From assembly GCF_001403795.1 (NCBI RefSeq), contig NZ_CXSU01000011.1, positions 505,583-569,582 on the forward strand: 64,000 bases of DNA, written 5' to 3'. Positions 19,335 through 28,628 of the stretch are shown here, piece after piece (the stretch's first letter is position 1; each line of letters opens with the position of its first letter). Source of the stretch: Jannaschia donghaensis. GTDB taxonomy: Bacteria; Pseudomonadota; Alphaproteobacteria; Rhodobacterales; Rhodobacteraceae. Under the pieces are notes generated by a model. That model was not told where the DNA came from. It was given only the letters and a program-made list of their open reading frames with translations, and ran no database searches. Both the position numbers and the translations under genes were made by a program.

Positions 19335-20457
19335 CTGGCTGACCGCGCCTGCGACGCAGGCGGTCTTCGCGATGCTTGGCGATGCCGGCCACCGGGCGCT
19401 GGCGGTCGGGGGATGCGTCCGCAATGCGCTGATCGGGGCCCCCGTCAGCGACATCGACATCGCCAGCGATGCGCCACCTGCCCGCGTCATGGACCTGGCC
19501 CAGGCCGCAGGGTTGAAGGCCATTCCGACGGGCATCGATCACGGCACCGTCACAGTCGTCTCGGGCGGGATCGCGCATGAGATCACGACCTTCCGCCGCG
19601 ACGAAGCCACGGACGGCCGCCACGCCATCGTCGCGTTCTCGACCGACGTGGCCGAGGATGCCGCCCGGCGCGATTTCACGATGAACGCGCTCTATGCCCA
19701 GGCCGACGGGACTGTCGTCGATCCGTTGGGCGGCCTGCCGGACCTGCGGGCCCGCCACGTCCGGTTCATCGGCGACGCGGGCGCGCGGATCACCGAGGAT
19801 TACCTGCGCATCCTGCGCTTCTTCCGCTTCACGGCATGGTACGGCGATCCCGCGCTGGGCCTGGACGCCGACGGGCTGGCCGCCTGCGCGGAACACGCAG
19901 ACGGTCTGGCGCGGATCAGCGCCGAACGCATCGGGGCGGAGACGTGCAAGCTGCTGGCCGCGCCCGACCCGGCCCCCGTGGTGGCGGCGATGGCGCAATC
20001 GGGCATCCTGCAGCGCATTCTGCCCGGCGCGGATGCGACCGCGCTGCCGGTTCTGGTGCACGTGGTTCCCACTGCCGATTGGATCGCGCGGCTTGCCCTG
20101 TTGGGCGGGGATGTGACGGGTCTGCGCCTGTCGAAGGCGCAGGCCAAGACGCTGGGCGCGGTGTCCGCCGCCGCGCGCGACGATATCGCACCCTTCGCAT
20201 TGGGTGACATGCTGGGCCCGCGCGCCATCGACGCCATCGCCATTCGCGCGGCCCTTCTGGGCACCCCGCCCGCGCCGGATGCACTGGCGGAGGCGCGGCG
20301 GGGCGCGGGCGATGTCTTCCCGCTTCAGGCGTCCGACCTCATGCCGGATCTTCGGGGGCCCGCCTTGGGTCGGGGGCTTACCCTTGCGCGCGATCTGTGG
20401 CGCGCGCGCAAGGGCGACGTGTCGAAAGACGATTTGATTGCGGCCGCGAAGGCGTGA
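19318..20457 (+). CDS. cca: CCA tRNA nucleotidyltransferase/poly(A) polymerase family protein
   Basis: Adds or repairs the 3' CCA end of tRNAs. The 379-residue protein has the nucleotidyltransferase core GGCVRNALIGAPVSDIDIA with the two catalytic Asp residues, followed by RRDFTMNALY and RILRFFRF, diagnostic of class II CCA enzymes and poly(A) polymerases. The ATG at 19318 overlaps the end of the Nudix gene, and the stop overlaps the next start as GTGA. A poly(A) polymerase role cannot be fully excluded by sequence. Confidence 0.9.
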   Translation: MRVTDDWLTAPATQAVFAMLGDAGHRALAVGGCVRNALIGAPVSDIDIASDAPPARVMDLAQAAGLKAIPTGIDHGTVTVVSGGIAHEITTFRRDEATDGRHAIVAFSTDVAEDAARRDFTMNALYAQADGTVVDPLGGLPDLRARHVRFIGDAGARITEDYLRILRFFRFTAWYGDPALGLDADGLAACAEHADGLARISAERIGAETCKLLAAPDPAPVVAAMAQSGILQRILPGADATALPVLVHVVPTADWIARLALLGGDVTGLRLSKAQAKTLGAVSAAARDDIAPFALGDMLGPRAIDAIAIRAALLGTPPAPDALAEARRGAGDVFPLQASDLMPDLRGPALGRGLTLARDLWRARKGDVSKDDLIAAAKA

Positions 20458-21038
20458 TCGACCCGCTGTATCTTTTCGTGCTGTTCGGACTGTTCACGCC
20501 CGGCCCCAACGTCATCCTGCTGACCGCGTCGGGCGCGCGGTTCGGGTTCCGACCGACACTGCCCCATGTGATCGGCGTCGCGGTGGGTGTGGGCATAACC
20601 GCTGGTCTGACGGCCCTTGGCATCGGCGCGCTTCTGCTGGCGATCCCGGTGCTGAAACTGGTTTTGCAGATCGTGGCCGTCGCCTGGATCCTGTGGATGG
20701 CGTGGAAGCTGCTGCGTTCGGCCTCGGGTCCACAGGCGGACGGCCGCGACCGGCCGTTTACTTTCGTCGAAGCGGTCCTGTTCCAATGGGTGAACCCAAA
20801 AATCTGGATCATCGCCCTGGCGGCCTCCTCGGGGTTCGCCAGCGACTTGCCCGCGCATCTGGAGGCGCTGCGCATCGGCAGTGCGTTCAGCGGGATAAAC
20901 CTGTTCGTCTGCCTGTTCTGGACCTTTGCCGGAACGCTCCTGGCCTATCTTTTGACCACGCCGCTGGCCTGGCGGATCTTCACCACCGTGATGGCGGTGG
21001 CACTTGCCGCCTCGGGGCTCATGGTCTTCGCGGCCTAG
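20454..21038 (+). CDS. LysE/RhtB-family amino-acid exporter
   Basis: A 194-residue inner-membrane protein with about five to six hydrophobic helices. The N-terminal family motif is FGLFTPGPNVILL, and FQWVNPKIWIIAL lies mid-protein. LysE/RhtB proteins export amino acids or related metabolites. The start is a GTG in a GTGA overlap with cca, which matches the family N-terminus. It closes the hslO-nudix-cca-lysE run; an ABC gene follows 36 bp on. Confidence 0.88.
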   Translation: MIDPLYLFVLFGLFTPGPNVILLTASGARFGFRPTLPHVIGVAVGVGITAGLTALGIGALLLAIPVLKLVLQIVAVAWILWMAWKLLRSASGPQADGRDRPFTFVEAVLFQWVNPKIWIIALAASSGFASDLPAHLEALRIGSAFSGINLFVCLFWTFAGTLLAYLLTTPLAWRIFTTVMAVALAASGLMVFAA

Positions 21039-21074
21039 AGGGCTATACTCCTGCGAGCAGACGAAAGCCCCGAC

Positions 21075-22913
21075 ATGTTCCGCTACTTCGAAAACCTGGT
21101 CGATCCCTATGTGCCGCATGGGGGCAACGACACGCCCCCGGCGCGGCTTTGGCCGTTCCTGAAGGAATACTCGCGCCCGTTTGCGCGCGTCTTCACGGTG
21201 ACCGGCGTCGTCGCCGTGGTCGTGGCAATCGTGGAGATCTGGCTGATCTATTACATGGGCCGCCTGGTCGACATCTTGTCGGATAGCGACCCGCGGACGT
21301 TCTTGGCCGAATACGGGCTGGAACTGGGGCTTGTGGCGGCGTTCATCCTGCTGGCGCGGCCCGCGTTTCAGGCGCTCAACACGCTTTTGCTGAACCAGGC
21401 GATCCTGCCAAACTACGGCACGCTCATGCGGTGGCGGGCGCACAACCACGTGTTGCGCCAGTCGGTCGGCTGGTTCGAGAACGATTTCGCAGGGCGCATC
21501 GCCAACCGCATCATGCAGGCCCCGCCCGCCGCCGGCGAAGCGGTGTTCCAGGTGTTCGACGCAATCGCCTTTTCTCTCGCCTATCTGGTGGGGGCCGCCT
21601 TCCTTCTCTACACGGGCGATCCGCGGCTGGTCCTGCCGTTGCTGGTGTGGTTTGTGCTTTACGGCATCCTCGTTCGCTGGACCGTCCAGCGTGTCGGCCC
21701 CGCATCCAAGGCCAGCAGCGACGCGCGGTCGATGACCACGGGCCGTGTCGTCGATGCCTATTCCAACATCCATTCGGTCAAGCTCTTCGCCCATGAAGGC
21801 AAGGAGTTGGACTATGCTCATATCGCGATCGAGGAGACGCGCCGCACGTTTCAGCGGGAAATGCGGATCTTCTCGATCATGGATATGTCGCTGGTCGTTC
21901 TCAACGGATTGCTGATCGTCGGTGTCGTCGGCTGGGGCATCTGGCTTTGGGTGTCGGGCACGTCATCCGTCGGCGTGGTTGCCGCCGCCACGGCCCTGGT
22001 GCTGCGCCTGAATGCGATGACCGGCTGGATCATGTGGGCCCTGACCTCGTTCTTCCGCTCGCTCGGCGTGGTCGAGGAGGGGATGGAGACTATCGCCCAG
22101 CCCATCCATCTGACCGACGCGCCGAACGCGAAACCGCTGGCCCTGACCGACGGGGCAATCGCCTTCGACGACGTCACCCATCATTACGGCGGGGGCAAGG
22201 GCGGCGTGACGAACCTGACGGTGCACATCGCACCGGGCGAGAAGGTCGGCCTGATCGGGCGGTCGGGGGCGGGCAAATCCACGCTCGTGAAGTTGCTGCT
22301 GCGGTTCTACGATCCCGAACAGGGGCGGATCGCCATCGACGACCAAGACATCACCCGGATTTCGCAGGATAGTCTTCGGCACGCCATCGGCATGGTGCAG
22401 CAGGACAGCTCTCTCCTCCACCGGTCGGTGGCCGACAACATTCGCTACGGCCGGGCCGATGCCACGGACGCGCAGGTGCAGGCCGCGGCCCGCAAGGCGC
22501 AGGCGCATGACTTCATTCTGGACCTGGCCGACCCCGAGGGGCGCACCGGCTACGACGCACAGGTCGGTGAACGGGGGGTCAAACTATCGGGCGGGCAACG
22601 CCAACGCATCGCGCTGGCCCGCGTCATCCTCAAGGACGCGCCGATCCTGGTCCTGGACGAAGCGACGTCGGCCCTGGATTCCGAAGTCGAAGCCGCGATC
22701 CAGGACACGCTTTACGGTATGATGGAGGGCAAGACCGTCATCGCCATCGCGCACCGCCTGTCCACGATCGCCGCCATGGACCGCATCCTGGTGATCGACG
22801 ACGGCACCATCATCGAAGAGGCGACGCATGATGAATTGCTGACCCGGGACGGTCTCTATGCGCAGTTCTGGGCACGGCAATCCGGTGGCTTCATCGACAC
22901 GGCGGCGGAATGA
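21075..22913 (+). CDS. ABC exporter half-transporter (TMD-NBD), subunit A
   Basis: A 612-residue protein with six N-terminal membrane helices (about 35-320) fused to a nucleotide-binding domain. Walker A is GRSGAGKST, the signature LSGGQRQRIALAR, Walker B LVLDEATSA with catalytic Glu, and the H-loop IAHRLST. The stop overlaps the next gene, a second half-transporter of the same type, so the two probably form a heterodimer. The substrate is unknown; lipids, peptides or drugs are all possible. Confidence 0.9.
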   Translation: MFRYFENLVDPYVPHGGNDTPPARLWPFLKEYSRPFARVFTVTGVVAVVVAIVEIWLIYYMGRLVDILSDSDPRTFLAEYGLELGLVAAFILLARPAFQALNTLLLNQAILPNYGTLMRWRAHNHVLRQSVGWFENDFAGRIANRIMQAPPAAGEAVFQVFDAIAFSLAYLVGAAFLLYTGDPRLVLPLLVWFVLYGILVRWTVQRVGPASKASSDARSMTTGRVVDAYSNIHSVKLFAHEGKELDYAHIAIEETRRTFQREMRIFSIMDMSLVVLNGLLIVGVVGWGIWLWVSGTSSVGVVAAATALVLRLNAMTGWIMWALTSFFRSLGVVEEGMETIAQPIHLTDAPNAKPLALTDGAIAFDDVTHHYGGGKGGVTNLTVHIAPGEKVGLIGRSGAGKSTLVKLLLRFYDPEQGRIAIDDQDITRISQDSLRHAIGMVQQDSSLLHRSVADNIRYGRADATDAQVQAAARKAQAHDFILDLADPEGRTGYDAQVGERGVKLSGGQRQRIALARVILKDAPILVLDEATSALDSEVEAAIQDTLYGMMEGKTVIAIAHRLSTIAAMDRILVIDDGTIIEEATHDELLTRDGLYAQFWARQSGGFIDTAAE

Positions 22914-24760
22914 TGGACCGATTCTTGACCTGGGTCGGCGACCGGATCGACCCGTTCGCCCGCGCCGACGGCCCGCCGCCCACCGACCTGCTGGCGTTCT
23001 TCCGGTGGTGCCTTGCGGGGGCCTGGCCCGTCATCCTGGTCGCCTTCGCAATTTCGGCCATGGCCGGCATCACCGAGATTATCACGGCGTTTCTTCTGGG
23101 GGCCGTGATCGACAGCGCCATCGCCGGGGCGGACGGTTATTTCGTGCGCAATGCGGTTCTGCTGTCGTTGTTCGTGGTGTTCTACCTTGTGCTGCGCCCG
23201 CTGATCTTCGGGGCGTCGGCGGCGATGAACGGCCTGACCGTCACGCCCTCCATCTGGCCACTGGTGCAGTCGCGGCTGCACCGTTGGACGCTGGGACAGG
23301 CGGTCACCTTCTTCGATAACGATTTCGCCGGGCGCATCGCGACCAAGCAGATGCAGACGGCCCGCGCGATCACCGAAGTCACGTCCGAGTTGATCAACGT
23401 CGTCGCTTTCACCGCGTCGTCGGTGATCGGCTCCGCCATTCTGCTGATCGCGATCGACTGGCGCATCGCCTTGGCGCTGACCGTCTGGATCGGCGGCTAT
23501 GTCGTCATGTTCCGCTGGTTCATGCCGCGCATCCGCGCCCGGTCCAAGGGGAGGGCGGCCGCGCGCGCGATGGTCACGGGGCAGGTCGTGGATACGATCA
23601 CCAACATCAAGACCGTCAAGCTGTTCGGTCACGGCGATCACGAGGATCGCTCCGCGTTGGATGCCATGGGGACGCTGCGCGACCGCGCGATCGAATTCGG
23701 GCGCATGTCCACCGGCTTCCGGTTCACCCTGATGGCGCTGGCCGGGGTTTTGCCTGTGCTTCTGATCGGTGGCGCGCTGCTGCTTTGGCGCGACGGTCAG
23801 GTCACGCCGGGCGAAATCGCCACCGCCGGGGCCATTGCCATCCGTCTGAGCCAGATGTCGGGGTGGGTCAGTTTCACCCTGATGGGCATGTACGCCAACA
23901 TCGGAGAGGTGGAGGATGGCATGAACACCCTGACCCCCCGTCCGACCCTGACCGACGCGCCGGCTGCGTTGGAAATGGGGCGGGCCGACGGCGCACTGGC
24001 GGTGGAGAACGTCACCTTCGCCTATGGCCGAAACGAGGGTGGGATCGCCGATCTGAACCTGACCCTGCATCCCGGCGAAAAGCTGGGCGTCGTGGGGGCG
24101 TCGGGGGCCGGCAAGTCAACGCTCGTCGCGCTGATCCTCCGGCTCTACGATCCGACGTCCGGGCGGATCACGCTGGACGGCCACGACATCCGCGATCTGA
24201 CGCAGGATTCGCTGCGCCGTCAGATCGGAATGGTCACGCAGGAAACCGCGATGTTCAATCGCACCGCGCGCGACAACATCCTCTACGGGCGGCCCGGGGC
24301 CAGCCAAGCCGATGTGGAGGACGCCGCCCGACAGGCCGAGGCGCATGATTTCATCACCACCCTGCGCGATCACAAGGGCAACACCGGCTACGATGCATTT
24401 CTGGGCGAACGCGGCGTCAAGCTGTCCGGCGGGCAGCGGCAGCGCATCGCGCTGGCCCGCGCGATCCTCAAGGATGCGCCGGTGCTTGTGCTGGACGAGG
24501 CGACGAGCGCGCTCGACTCGGAGGTCGAGGCCGCGATCCAGACCGCTTTGGACCGCGTGATGGAGGATAAGACCGTCATCGCCATCGCCCACCGCCTGTC
24601 GACCATCGCCCGCATGGACCGGATCATCGTGTTGGAAGACGGACGCATCGTGGAGCAGGGAACGCACGCCGAACTGCTGACCGCCAAGGGCACATATGCG
24701 CGGTATTGGGACCGTCAGTCGGGCGGGTTCATCGGCGTGGACGAGGTGGCGGCGGAGTAG
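22910..24760 (+). CDS. ABC exporter half-transporter (TMD-NBD), subunit B
   Basis: A 616-residue partner of the preceding gene, starting in an ATGA overlap. Membrane domain about 35-330, with ENDFAGRIA in subunit A matched by DNDFAGRIA here, then an NBD with Walker A GASGAGKST, the LSGGQRQRIALAR signature, LVLDEATSA and IAHRLST. Both NBDs keep the catalytic Glu and His, so neither site is obviously degenerate, unlike many heterodimeric exporters. About 250 bp of non-coding sequence follows. Confidence 0.9.
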   Translation: MMDRFLTWVGDRIDPFARADGPPPTDLLAFFRWCLAGAWPVILVAFAISAMAGITEIITAFLLGAVIDSAIAGADGYFVRNAVLLSLFVVFYLVLRPLIFGASAAMNGLTVTPSIWPLVQSRLHRWTLGQAVTFFDNDFAGRIATKQMQTARAITEVTSELINVVAFTASSVIGSAILLIAIDWRIALALTVWIGGYVVMFRWFMPRIRARSKGRAAARAMVTGQVVDTITNIKTVKLFGHGDHEDRSALDAMGTLRDRAIEFGRMSTGFRFTLMALAGVLPVLLIGGALLLWRDGQVTPGEIATAGAIAIRLSQMSGWVSFTLMGMYANIGEVEDGMNTLTPRPTLTDAPAALEMGRADGALAVENVTFAYGRNEGGIADLNLTLHPGEKLGVVGASGAGKSTLVALILRLYDPTSGRITLDGHDIRDLTQDSLRRQIGMVTQETAMFNRTARDNILYGRPGASQADVEDAARQAEAHDFITTLRDHKGNTGYDAFLGERGVKLSGGQRQRIALARAILKDAPVLVLDEATSALDSEVEAAIQTALDRVMEDKTVIAIAHRLSTIARMDRIIVLEDGRIVEQGTHAELLTAKGTYARYWDRQSGGFIGVDEVAAE

Positions 24761-25009
24761 GCTGGCCATCGTGGGTGAGGACTTCACGGTGATTTGCAGC
24801 GGCCAATCAACAGGACGTGGCGGTCGCAAAAACCTTCGTCTGTCGCCCCACATTTGTACGCCCGAGCACCGGAAAGATGTCTTTCAAGGATGGACCCGAT
24901 CGTGCGGTCTTGGTCGGCACGACGACAGGCAATCCTCCTCTCCCCACAATTTTGCATCGACCTCCGGACCATATGGCGAAAGCCTGCCCCCGGTGCTACG
25001 GCCCCTTCC
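24761..25009 (+). other. Intergenic region between ABC pair and RNA methyltransferase
   Basis: About 250 bp without a supported gene. It can be read as an N-terminal extension of the next gene, but that translation has no family resemblance. I see no clear terminator or promoter elements; it presumably holds the promoter for the methyltransferase. Confidence 0.4.
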
Positions 25010-26236
25010 ATGACCGACACCCACATCATCACCCGCCTTGGCCACCACGGCGACGGCATCGCACAGGGCCCCGACGGTCCGCTGTTTGCCGCGCGTACCT
25101 TGCCGGGGGAGGAAGTGTCGGGCGAGGTGTCGGGGGACCGGATCCCGGCCCCGAAGATCGTTACGCCATCGACCGAACGCGTCGCGGCCCCGTGCCGTCA
25201 CTATAAGCGTTGCGGGGGGTGCAGCCTGCAACATGCCTCGGACGCGTTCGTCGCCGACTGGAAGATGGGCATCGTGCGCGACACGCTGGCCCGTGCCGGG
25301 ATCGAAGCGCAGATCGCGGGCATCGAAACGTCGCCGCCCAATTCGCGTCGCCGAGCGGCGTTGTCGGGATTGAAGACGAAGAAAGGCGCGCTGGTCGGCT
25401 TCCACGTCGCGGGCGGCTCGGACGTCGTGGACATCCCCGGATGCACCCTTCTGACACCTGCCTTGATCGCCGCTTTGCCCCGGCTCGAACAGATCACCCG
25501 CCTGGCCGCCACGCGCGGGGCGCAGGTGACGCTGCACGTCACCGAAACGCTCAACGGGATCGACTTGGCCATCGCGGAGGCCAAGCCGTTCGGGCGCGAG
25601 GAGATGTTGGCTTTGGCCCCGCTGGCCCCGTATTTCGCGCGCATCACATGGAACGGAGAGCCTGCGCTACAGCAGTCGCCGCCCCGCGTCGCCATCGGCC
25701 GCGCCCGCGTCACCCCGCCGCCCGGCGCATTCCTGCAGGCGACCGAAGCGGGGCAGGCCGCATTGACCGCCCGCGTTGTCGACATCGTGGCCGGGGCCGA
25801 CAGGGTCGTGGATCTGTTTGCGGGCTGCGGCACCTTCACCTTCCCGGTCGCCGAAACGACCCCCGTTCACGCCGTCGAGGGGGAGCGGGCGCTGACCGAG
25901 GCCCTGGTCGCCGGACGCGACCATGCCACGGGTCTCAAGGCGATCACGGCGGAGGTTCGCGACCTGTTCCGCAACCCGATCCTGCCCGAGGACCTGACCC
26001 GGTTCGACGCCGCCGTCATCGACCCGCCGCGGGCCGGGGCGCAGGCGCAGGTCGCGCAGCTGGTGCGATCCGCGAACCTGAGCCGCATCGCTTTCGTCAG
26101 CTGCAATCCCGGCACCTTCGCCTGCGATGCCGCCACATTGGTGCAGGCGGGATGGCGCATGGGGCCGGTGACGGTCGTTGACCAGTTTCGGTGGTCCCCC
26201 CATGTGGAACTCGTCGCAGCCTTTCACCGGACCTGA
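25010..26236 (+). CDS. Class I SAM-dependent RNA methyltransferase (TrmA/RlmD family)
   Basis: A 408-residue RNA uridine-5-methyltransferase. The N-terminal Cys cluster (CRHYKRCGGCSLQH plus a later Cys) fits the 4Fe-4S site of RlmD/RumA-type enzymes. The SAM motif is DLFAGCGTFTFP, and DPPRAGAQAQ and FVSCNPGTFACDA contain the catalytic Cys. An N-terminal TRAM-like region is reduced. The ATG at 25010 gives MTDTHIITRLGHHGDGIA, the standard alphaproteobacterial start. Whether rRNA or tRNA is the target cannot be told. The sodium-channel gene begins 5 bp after its stop. Confidence 0.9.
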   Translation: MTDTHIITRLGHHGDGIAQGPDGPLFAARTLPGEEVSGEVSGDRIPAPKIVTPSTERVAAPCRHYKRCGGCSLQHASDAFVADWKMGIVRDTLARAGIEAQIAGIETSPPNSRRRAALSGLKTKKGALVGFHVAGGSDVVDIPGCTLLTPALIAALPRLEQITRLAATRGAQVTLHVTETLNGIDLAIAEAKPFGREEMLALAPLAPYFARITWNGEPALQQSPPRVAIGRARVTPPPGAFLQATEAGQAALTARVVDIVAGADRVVDLFAGCGTFTFPVAETTPVHAVEGERALTEALVAGRDHATGLKAITAEVRDLFRNPILPEDLTRFDAAVIDPPRAGAQAQVAQLVRSANLSRIAFVSCNPGTFACDAATLVQAGWRMGPVTVVDQFRWSPHVELVAAFHRT

Positions 26237-26241
26237 CCACG

Positions 26242-27018
26242 ATGAACGCCTTCCGCACCCGGCTCGGGGATTTTCTCGACCGTCCCATTGTCGCACGGAC
26301 GATTACGGCCGTGATCCTGTTCAACGCGCTTTTGCTGGGGTTGGAGACCATTCCCGCGGCAATGGCGGCGGCCGGTCCGATGATCCTGGCGCTCGACGCG
26401 GCCTGCCTGGCGATCTTCGTGGCCGAACTGACCGCCAAGATGGTCGCACAGGGCCGCCGGTTCTGGCGCGACGGGTGGAACTTGTTCGACACGGCGATCG
26501 TGGGCGTCGCGCTTATCCCGGGGTCGGGGTCGTTCAGCGTGTTGCGCGCCCTTCGCATCCTGAGGGTCCTGCGCATCGTGTCGGTGTTTCCGCGCCTGCG
26601 CCGGGTGGTCGAGGGGTTGATCACGGCGCTGCCCGGCATGGCCTCGGTCTTCGTGCTGATGGGCATCCTTTTCTACATCGGCGCGGTGATGGCGACGACG
26701 CTTTTCGGGCCGTCCTTTCCCGACTGGTTCGGCAGTTTGCCGCAGTCCGGTTATACCTTGTTCCAGATCATGACGCTGGAATCGTGGTCGATGGGCATCG
26801 TGCGCCCGGTGATGGAGGTTTATCCCTACGCCTGGGCCTTCTTCCTGCCATTCATCCTGGTGACGACCTTCGCGGTGGTGAACCTGCTGGTGGGTCTGAT
26901 CGTCAACTCCATGCAGGACGCCCATTCGGAGGAATCGAATGCGGCGACGGACGCTTACCGCGACGAGGTGCTGTCCAAGCTGGCGGACATCGAAAAACGC
27001 CTCGACCGGCTGAAGTGA
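26242..27018 (+). CDS. Bacterial voltage-gated sodium channel (NavAb/NaChBac type)
   Basis: A 258-residue single-domain channel subunit that assembles as a homotetramer. S1-S4 span about 18-125; S4 carries regularly spaced Arg (LRALRILRVLRIVSVFPRLRR, read as two halves). The pore contains the selectivity filter TLESWSM (178-184), identical to that of NavAb and diagnostic of Na+ selectivity. A C-terminal acidic linker leads to a short coiled coil (about 242-258), the family's tetramerisation segment. The ATG at 26242 follows the methyltransferase by 5 bp. Likely roles are motility or ion homeostasis in a marine setting. Confidence 0.92.
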   Translation: MNAFRTRLGDFLDRPIVARTITAVILFNALLLGLETIPAAMAAAGPMILALDAACLAIFVAELTAKMVAQGRRFWRDGWNLFDTAIVGVALIPGSGSFSVLRALRILRVLRIVSVFPRLRRVVEGLITALPGMASVFVLMGILFYIGAVMATTLFGPSFPDWFGSLPQSGYTLFQIMTLESWSMGIVRPVMEVYPYAWAFFLPFILVTTFAVVNLLVGLIVNSMQDAHSEESNAATDAYRDEVLSKLADIEKRLDRLK

Positions 27019-27025
27019 TCAGTGG

Positions 27026-27667
27026 TCAGACCCATTGCCCCTTGCGCCTTGGGCGGATCCGTTTGGGGAAGAACTTGGCCGTGGTCCAACTGATCAGTTT
27101 CACGTCCAACCAGAACGTTCTGTTGCGCTGATACAGAAGGTCCAGCATCGCCTTGCGCGGGATGCAGACGGTTGCATAGACCTCCTCGGTCTCCTGCGGG
27201 GTGAGGGTGGCGGCCAACACGCGATCTTCGTGTGGGGAATAGATCAGACTGGCGAGGCCGGTGACGCCCGGCCGCGATTTCAGCACTTCGCCATAGAGCT
27301 CGGGGAACATCTCGACGTAGTGGCGCAACGGCGGGCGCGGGCCGACAAAGCTGACATCGCCCCTCAGGATGTTCCAGAGCTGCGGCAGCTCGTCCAGCCG
27401 GCGACGCCGCAACGCGCGACCCAGCGGGGTGATCCGCGCCGCCTTGCCCCCGCCGGTGACGCCGGAATCGTTCGGATCGGCGGTCATGGTGCGAAATTTC
27501 CACAAGGTGAACCCCTGCGTCGGCGTCTTCATCCGCTCGGACCCATAGAGGATCGGACCATCCTTCTGTCGCCAAAGCTTCCAGGTGACCACCACGATCA
27601 CCGGGGCGAGGAACATCATGAGATAGATCGAGAACAGAATATCGAAAAGCCGCTTACCCGGTGTCAT
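27026..27667 (-). CDS. Bacterial sugar transferase (undecaprenyl-phosphate glycosyl-1-phosphate transferase type)
   Basis: A 213-residue membrane-associated transferase that loads the first sugar phosphate on the lipid carrier. It has an N-terminal membrane segment (about 8-30) and the family motifs WKFRTM, LRRRRLDELPQLWNIL and DVSFVGPRPP. It overlaps the epimerase gene (ATGA) and is divergent in locus terms from yjbH, together making a small exopolysaccharide island. The short form lacks the extra N-terminal helices of WbaP/ExoY-type long proteins. Confidence 0.9.
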   Translation of the reverse strand: MTPGKRLFDILFSIYLMMFLAPVIVVVTWKLWRQKDGPILYGSERMKTPTQGFTLWKFRTMTADPNDSGVTGGGKAARITPLGRALRRRRLDELPQLWNILRGDVSFVGPRPPLRHYVEMFPELYGEVLKSRPGVTGLASLIYSPHEDRVLAATLTPQETEEVYATVCIPRKAMLDLLYQRNRTFWLDVKLISWTTAKFFPKRIRPRRKGQWV

Positions 27668-28494
27668 GGCGTCACCGCGCGCCATTCGGCGACGATCCGG
27701 GATGGATCGGCGGTGTCGCGGTCCAGCGGCGCGATGGATTGCAGACGCGACGTCTCGAGGTCGACCGTCGCGATCGCGCCCGGTCGGGGGAGCACAGACG
27801 TCCAGTCGCGCCCGGCGGCGCGCAGCAGATCGGCCATGTCCACGGCACCCGGTGCGGCGACATTCATGATTGCGGGCAGGGGCATCGGCGCGCGTGCCAG
27901 CGTCGCCAGCGTCGCGGCCAGCGTGATCGGCCCGATATAGCTGCGCCGGGGACCGTGTCCGCCGGGAAACATATCGAGGTCGGGCGGCGCGTCGGTCAGC
28001 CGGGACAGCAGCGCATCGGCCCCCGCCACATTGCCCAGCCGCAGGATGACGGCTTCGGGGCCATCCGGGTGGCGCGCCGACCAATCCAGAACAGCCGCCT
28101 CCATCGCTGCCTTGGCCGTGCCGTATGGCGCGTCGGGCGTCGGGGCGGTGTCTTCGGTCAGGGCACCGGGATTGCGGCCATAGATTGCGGCAGAGGAGAA
28201 CAGCAGCACGCGACCAACACCCGTCGCGCGCGCCGCGACCAAGGCATCCAGTGCGGTCGTGGTGTTCGCCGCCAGATCGGCATCGGTCCCGCCGGTGACA
28301 CCCGCCAGGCCCAGCGCGCAGGTCCGATCCGCAAAGGCGACGGACACATCGTCGTCGCGGTGCAGCCAGCGGACATGGTCGTCCGCCCAGATGCGGCGCA
28401 GCATTCGACCGATCCGCCCGCCGGATCCGGTGACAACCAGTCCGGGGGGCGGGCGCAGTCGATCGTTCGAGGGGAGTCCGACACGTAGATTCAT
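27664..28494 (-). CDS. NAD-dependent epimerase/dehydratase family protein
   Basis: About 276 residues from the ATG at 28494. Extended-SDR fold with NAD motif VTGSGGRIGRML, the SSAAIYG segment and the catalytic pair in YGTAKAA (YxxxK). It probably modifies a nucleotide sugar for the polysaccharide initiated by the neighbouring transferase. Another in-frame ATG at 28539 would add 15 residues; neither has a strong ribosome site. Divergent from yjbH across about 130 bp, which should hold both promoters. Confidence 0.82.
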   Translation of the reverse strand: MNLRVGLPSNDRLRPPPGLVVTGSGGRIGRMLRRIWADDHVRWLHRDDDVSVAFADRTCALGLAGVTGGTDADLAANTTTALDALVAARATGVGRVLLFSSAAIYGRNPGALTEDTAPTPDAPYGTAKAAMEAAVLDWSARHPDGPEAVILRLGNVAGADALLSRLTDAPPDLDMFPGGHGPRRSYIGPITLAATLATLARAPMPLPAIMNVAAPGAVDMADLLRAAGRDWTSVLPRPGAIATVDLETSRLQSIAPLDRDTADPSRIVAEWRAVTP

Positions 28495-28628
28495 CGCCAA
28501 GGGGGTGACGCGATGCCGTTGCAGAATCAAGACACTCATTCCGGTATGGCACCTGATTCCCCGCATTGTCTTTCCGTTCAGGGACTTTGTCGGCATGAAG
28601 CACGTGATACCCCGCCCAAGGAGACGAG

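Noticed and set aside
24794-25009. 72-residue extension of the RNA methyltransferase
   Set aside because: Sequence has no family resemblance and the ATG at 25010 gives the conserved N-terminus.
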